A stretch of DNA of 7,986 nt from Propionibacteriales bacterium (GTDB lineage Bacteria > Actinomycetota > Actinomycetes > Propionibacteriales > Propionibacteriaceae). The notes under the pieces are model-generated. The model worked only from the letters and a program-made list of their open reading frames with translations, was not told where the DNA came from and did not search any database. The DNA is taken from assembly GCA_017882655.1 (NCBI GenBank), contig JADGPB010000094.1, positions 1 through 7,986 on the forward strand, read 5' to 3'. Shown in pieces: positions 5,311 to 7,986 of the stretch. The first letter of the stretch is position 1, and the number at the start of each line of letters is the position of its first letter. The position numbers and the translations under genes were made by a program.

Positions 5311-7986
5311 ATTCCTACATCGTCGAATTCGGTGCGGGCGGCGCCGCGAAGACCATCAGCCTGAGCCACGGCGGCGGCAAGGCGGTGAACCTGGTCAGGC
5401 TGGCGGGGAGAGGCTTCCCCGTACCGCCGGGGTTCGTCTGTACGACCGGCGCGTACCGGGCCGTCGTCACGGCGAACCGCCTCGACGGAGTCATCGAGGC
5501 GGCCCTGCACGGGCTCCACAGCACGGATCCCGCGGCCCTCGACGGCGCATCCGCCCTGATCCGCGCGGCATTTGAGGCGGCCGACGTGCCCGAGGTGATC
5601 GCGACCGCGATCCGCGAGGCGCATGCCACGCTCGGTGACGGGCCCGTGGCCGTCCGCAGCTCGGCTACGGCTGAGGACCTGGCCGACGCGTCGTTCGCGG
5701 GCCAGCAGGACACGTACCTCAACGTCCTCGGCGCCGACGCCCTCCTGGACGCGGTCGTACGCTGCTGGGGCTCGCTCTGGACGGCGCGCGCGATCGGCTA
5801 CCGCACGCAGGCCGGGATCGCCCACGACGACGTGGCGCTCGCCGTGGTCGTGCAGCGCCAGATCGCGTCCGAGGCATCCGGGGTGGCGTTCACGGCCGAC
5901 CCGCTGAGCGGTGCGCGCAACCGGGTGGTCATCGACGCCACGCTCGGGCTCGGGGAGGCGCTGGTCTCGGGACAAGTGGTTCCGGACCACGTCGTCTGCA
6001 GTCGCAGCGGCCACGTGCTCGAGCGGGTGCGGGGCGAGAAGGCCGTGATCACCGTCCCGGTCGCGGGCGGCGGCATCGAGACGCACGAGCGGGCGGGCGA
6101 GGAGTGGTCGCTCGACGAAGAGCAGTTCTCCGGGGTGGCGCGGCTCGCGGTGGAGGTCGAGCAGGAGTACGGGTCGCCGCAGGACATCGAGTGGGCGGTC
6201 GCCGAGGGGCGTCTCTGGCTGCTGCAGGCGAGGGCGATCACGTCGTTGTACCAGCTCCCGCAGGACATCGACACCCCTGACGAGCTCGGGCTGTGGGGGT
6301 CGTTCGGAGCGTTCCAAGGGGTGCTCGATCCGATCACGCCGATCGGGCAGGACGCGATCCTGCTGCTCGTACGCGGCATCCACGCGATGGTCGGGAGCGT
6401 TCTCCCGACCCGGGCGACCCTCGCCGACTCGCCGATCCTGCGCGTCGCAGGTGAGCGGCTGTGGATGCGCCTCGACCTCGCCTACCGGACAGGTGTCGGT
6501 CATCGGGTCCTGCCCAAGCTCCTGTCGCTGGCCGACCCGCCGTCGGGCCTGATCATCGAGTCCCTCGACGAGCCCCGATGGGCACCGCGGGGGGCGATCT
6601 CGCTGAAGTCGGCGCGCGGATTGTCGCGTCCTTTTCGCCGGATCCTGCCGGGCATGCTGCGGTCCTTCCGCGACCCCGAGGCCGTACGGCATCGTCTCGA
6701 GGAGGAGTGCGATGCGCTCGTCACCGCGGTCTCGGCGCGCCTCCGGAAGGCGTCAGCGGTGCAGGGTGCCGAAGAGCGGTTGCAGGCGCGGATCGCGGCC
6801 ACCCACGAGTCGATGGAGGAGATGTTCCCGGTCCTGCTCGTACGGTTCGGGCCGATCATGCCGGTGGGTGCCGCGGGGATCAACGTGCTGCGCATCGTCG
6901 GGGGACCCGAGGCGCTGGAGACCATGCGCTCGCTCGACGGCAACGTCACCACCGAGATGGACCTCGCGTTGTGGCGTGCGGCCGAGGCGATCCGGGCGGA
7001 CGCGGAGGCTCGCGAGGCAGTGCTCGGCGTACCGGCCGCCGAGGTGTCCGCGGCGTACCTGGTGGGTGCGCTGCCGACAGTCGCTCAACGGGCCATCGGT
7101 GAGTTCCTCGACGAGTACGGCATCCGCGGGGTCGGCGAGATCGACCTCGGGCGTGCGCGCTGGCGCGACGACCCAGCCGGTGCGATCGTGTCGCTCCAGG
7201 CGTACGTGGGGCTGCCGGACGACGCGAAGGGCCCGGCGGTGGAGTACGCCGAGGGCAAGCAGGTGGCGCAGGCGGCGACCGAGCGGCTGGTCACCCAGCT
7301 TGCCGCCAGCGGGATGGCCGGGCGCGTGAAGGCGGCCGCCGTGAGCAGGCTGATCCGTACGATCCGGGGCGGTTTCGGCGGCCGCGAGACCCCGAAGTTC
7401 ACGATCGTGCGGGAGTTCGCGCTGATCCGTAGTGCCCTGCTCGAGTCAGGGCGAGAGCTGGTGGAGGCGGGCCGCCTCGACGATCCGTACGACGTCATGT
7501 ACTGCCACCTCGGCGACCTGCAGCAGGCGTGGTCCTTGCCGGAGGGCCAGCTGCAGCGGCGCGTGAGGGCGAACAAGGAGGCGTACGGGCGGGAGGCCCG
7601 GCGCCGTCAGGTGCCGCGGCTGCTGCTCGGCGACGGGCGGGCGTTCTACGAGGGGATGGCCGACGAGGGCGGCGACCTCATGGGCTCGCCGGTGTCGCCG
7701 GGCATTGTCGAGGGGCGGGTACGCGTCGTGCTGTCGCCGGCCACTGCAGGCCTGCAGCAGGGCGAGATCCTCGTCTGCCCCGGTACGGATCCGGCCTGGA
7801 CACCGTTGTTCCTCACGGCCGGCGGTTTGGTGACCGAGGTCGGCGGCCTGATGACGCACGGGGCGGTCGTCGCCCGCGAGTACGGGCTGCCGGCCGTCGT
7901 CGGCGTCCACGCCGCCACCGAGCGGCTCGTCACCGGCCAGCTCATCCGCCTCGACGGCAGCTCCGGCCACATCACGGTGCTGGAGG
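5307..7986 (+). CDS. Rifampicin phosphotransferase-like / PEP-synthase-like dikinase, 3' end just outside the window
   Basis: RPH-type phosphotransferases transfer the beta-phosphate of ATP to a catalytic histidine and then to a substrate (rifamycins in known cases), releasing AMP and phosphate. The frame is open for 893 codons to the window edge; known RPHs are about 870 residues, so only a few residues should be missing. ATP-grasp domain, residues about 5-315: GGGKAVNL (K25), AVRSSATAEDL (R117), QDIEWAV (E295) and LLQARAIT (Q307, R309), at positions expected for nucleotide contacts. A helical middle domain, about 330-780, should bind the substrate. The swivelling domain, about 790-893, has SPVSPGIVEGRV, PGTDPAWTPLF and GGLMTHGAVVAREYG, with the catalytic His at 851. 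True PEP synthase has a mid-protein histidine and a C-terminal TIM barrel, both absent here. The usual QARPIT is QARAIT. I see no rifamycin-associated element upstream, so the substrate is open. The start is uncertain (GTG 5307 preferred, GTG 5292 possible). Cytosolic. Confidence 0.9.
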   Translation, partial: MNSYIVEFGAGGAAKTISLSHGGGKAVNLVRLAGRGFPVPPGFVCTTGAYRAVVTANRLDGVIEAALHGLHSTDPAALDGASALIRAAFEAADVPEVIATAIREAHATLGDGPVAVRSSATAEDLADASFAGQQDTYLNVLGADALLDAVVRCWGSLWTARAIGYRTQAGIAHDDVALAVVVQRQIASEASGVAFTADPLSGARNRVVIDATLGLGEALVSGQVVPDHVVCSRSGHVLERVRGEKAVITVPVAGGGIETHERAGEEWSLDEEQFSGVARLAVEVEQEYGSPQDIEWAVAEGRLWLLQARAITSLYQLPQDIDTPDELGLWGSFGAFQGVLDPITPIGQDAILLLVRGIHAMVGSVLPTRATLADSPILRVAGERLWMRLDLAYRTGVGHRVLPKLLSLADPPSGLIIESLDEPRWAPRGAISLKSARGLSRPFRRILPGMLRSFRDPEAVRHRLEEECDALVTAVSARLRKASAVQGAEERLQARIAATHESMEEMFPVLLVRFGPIMPVGAAGINVLRIVGGPEALETMRSLDGNVTTEMDLALWRAAEAIRADAEAREAVLGVPAAEVSAAYLVGALPTVAQRAIGEFLDEYGIRGVGEIDLGRARWRDDPAGAIVSLQAYVGLPDDAKGPAVEYAEGKQVAQAATERLVTQLAASGMAGRVKAAAVSRLIRTIRGGFGGRETPKFTIVREFALIRSALLESGRELVEAGRLDDPYDVMYCHLGDLQQAWSLPEGQLQRRVRANKEAYGREARRRQVPRLLLGDGRAFYEGMADEGGDLMGSPVSPGIVEGRVRVVLSPATAGLQQGEILVCPGTDPAWTPLFLTAGGLVTEVGGLMTHGAVVAREYGLPAVVGVHAATERLVTGQLIRLDGSSGHITVLE

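Noticed and set aside
5211..6692. Long open frame on the minus strand (493 codons) across the phosphotransferase gene
   Set aside because: Its translation is Arg/Asp/Pro-rich with no recognisable motif and lies opposite a frame with clear ATP-grasp signatures; it is a by-product of high-GC codon use.
5307..7986. Classical PEP synthase (pyruvate, water dikinase)
   Set aside because: The phosphohistidine motif is at the C-terminus (residue 851), not mid-protein, and there is no PEP/pyruvate TIM-barrel domain after it.

Overview
The window comes from a high-GC, actinobacterial-type chromosome. Third codon positions are almost all G or C, GTG starts are common, and the membrane proteins have the proline-rich cytoplasmic tails typical of Actinomycetota. 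The family or genus cannot be fixed from this sequence. Nothing looks like an integrase, insertion sequence, phage gene, tRNA, rRNA or CRISPR array.

Layout. (1) 2-1693, plus strand: most of ilvD (dihydroxy-acid dehydratase, valine/isoleucine/pantothenate synthesis), with about the first 50 codons off the left edge. (2) 1694-1789: a convergent gap holding three copies of a 12-bp sequence, one inverted relative to the other two. They can form two mutually exclusive hairpins and are probably a two-way terminator. (3) 1790-5214, minus strand: three tandem paralogous genes (order of transcription: 4375-5214, 3252-4292, 1790-3163). Each encodes a disordered Pro/Gly/Gln/Tyr-rich cytoplasmic tail, a short basic patch, one transmembrane helix, a Ser/Thr-rich linker and an extracytoplasmic domain of roughly 130-150 residues ending in a W-x-W motif. 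(4) 5215-5306: a divergent promoter region with an operator-like dyad and a possible four-codon leader ORF. (5) 5307 to the right edge, plus strand: a nearly complete large phosphotransferase of the rifampicin phosphotransferase (RPH) type, with an N-terminal ATP-grasp domain, a helical middle and a C-terminal phosphohistidine domain.

How it fits together. ilvD is a housekeeping gene and probably unrelated to the rest. The three membrane proteins form a local expanded family of unknown function. Two of them share an almost identical leader (same ribosome site, same -10 spacing) and N-terminal peptide, while their outer domains have diverged. The outer domains of the 3252-4292 and 4375-5214 products share four cysteines with matching spacing. 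The 1790-3163 product has lost the first two together, which suggests pairwise disulfides. I infer surface-exposed sensors, adhesins or envelope scaffolds, with no direct evidence for a ligand. The RPH-like enzyme is divergently transcribed from this cluster and may share regulation through the 92-bp gap, but a functional link is only inferred.
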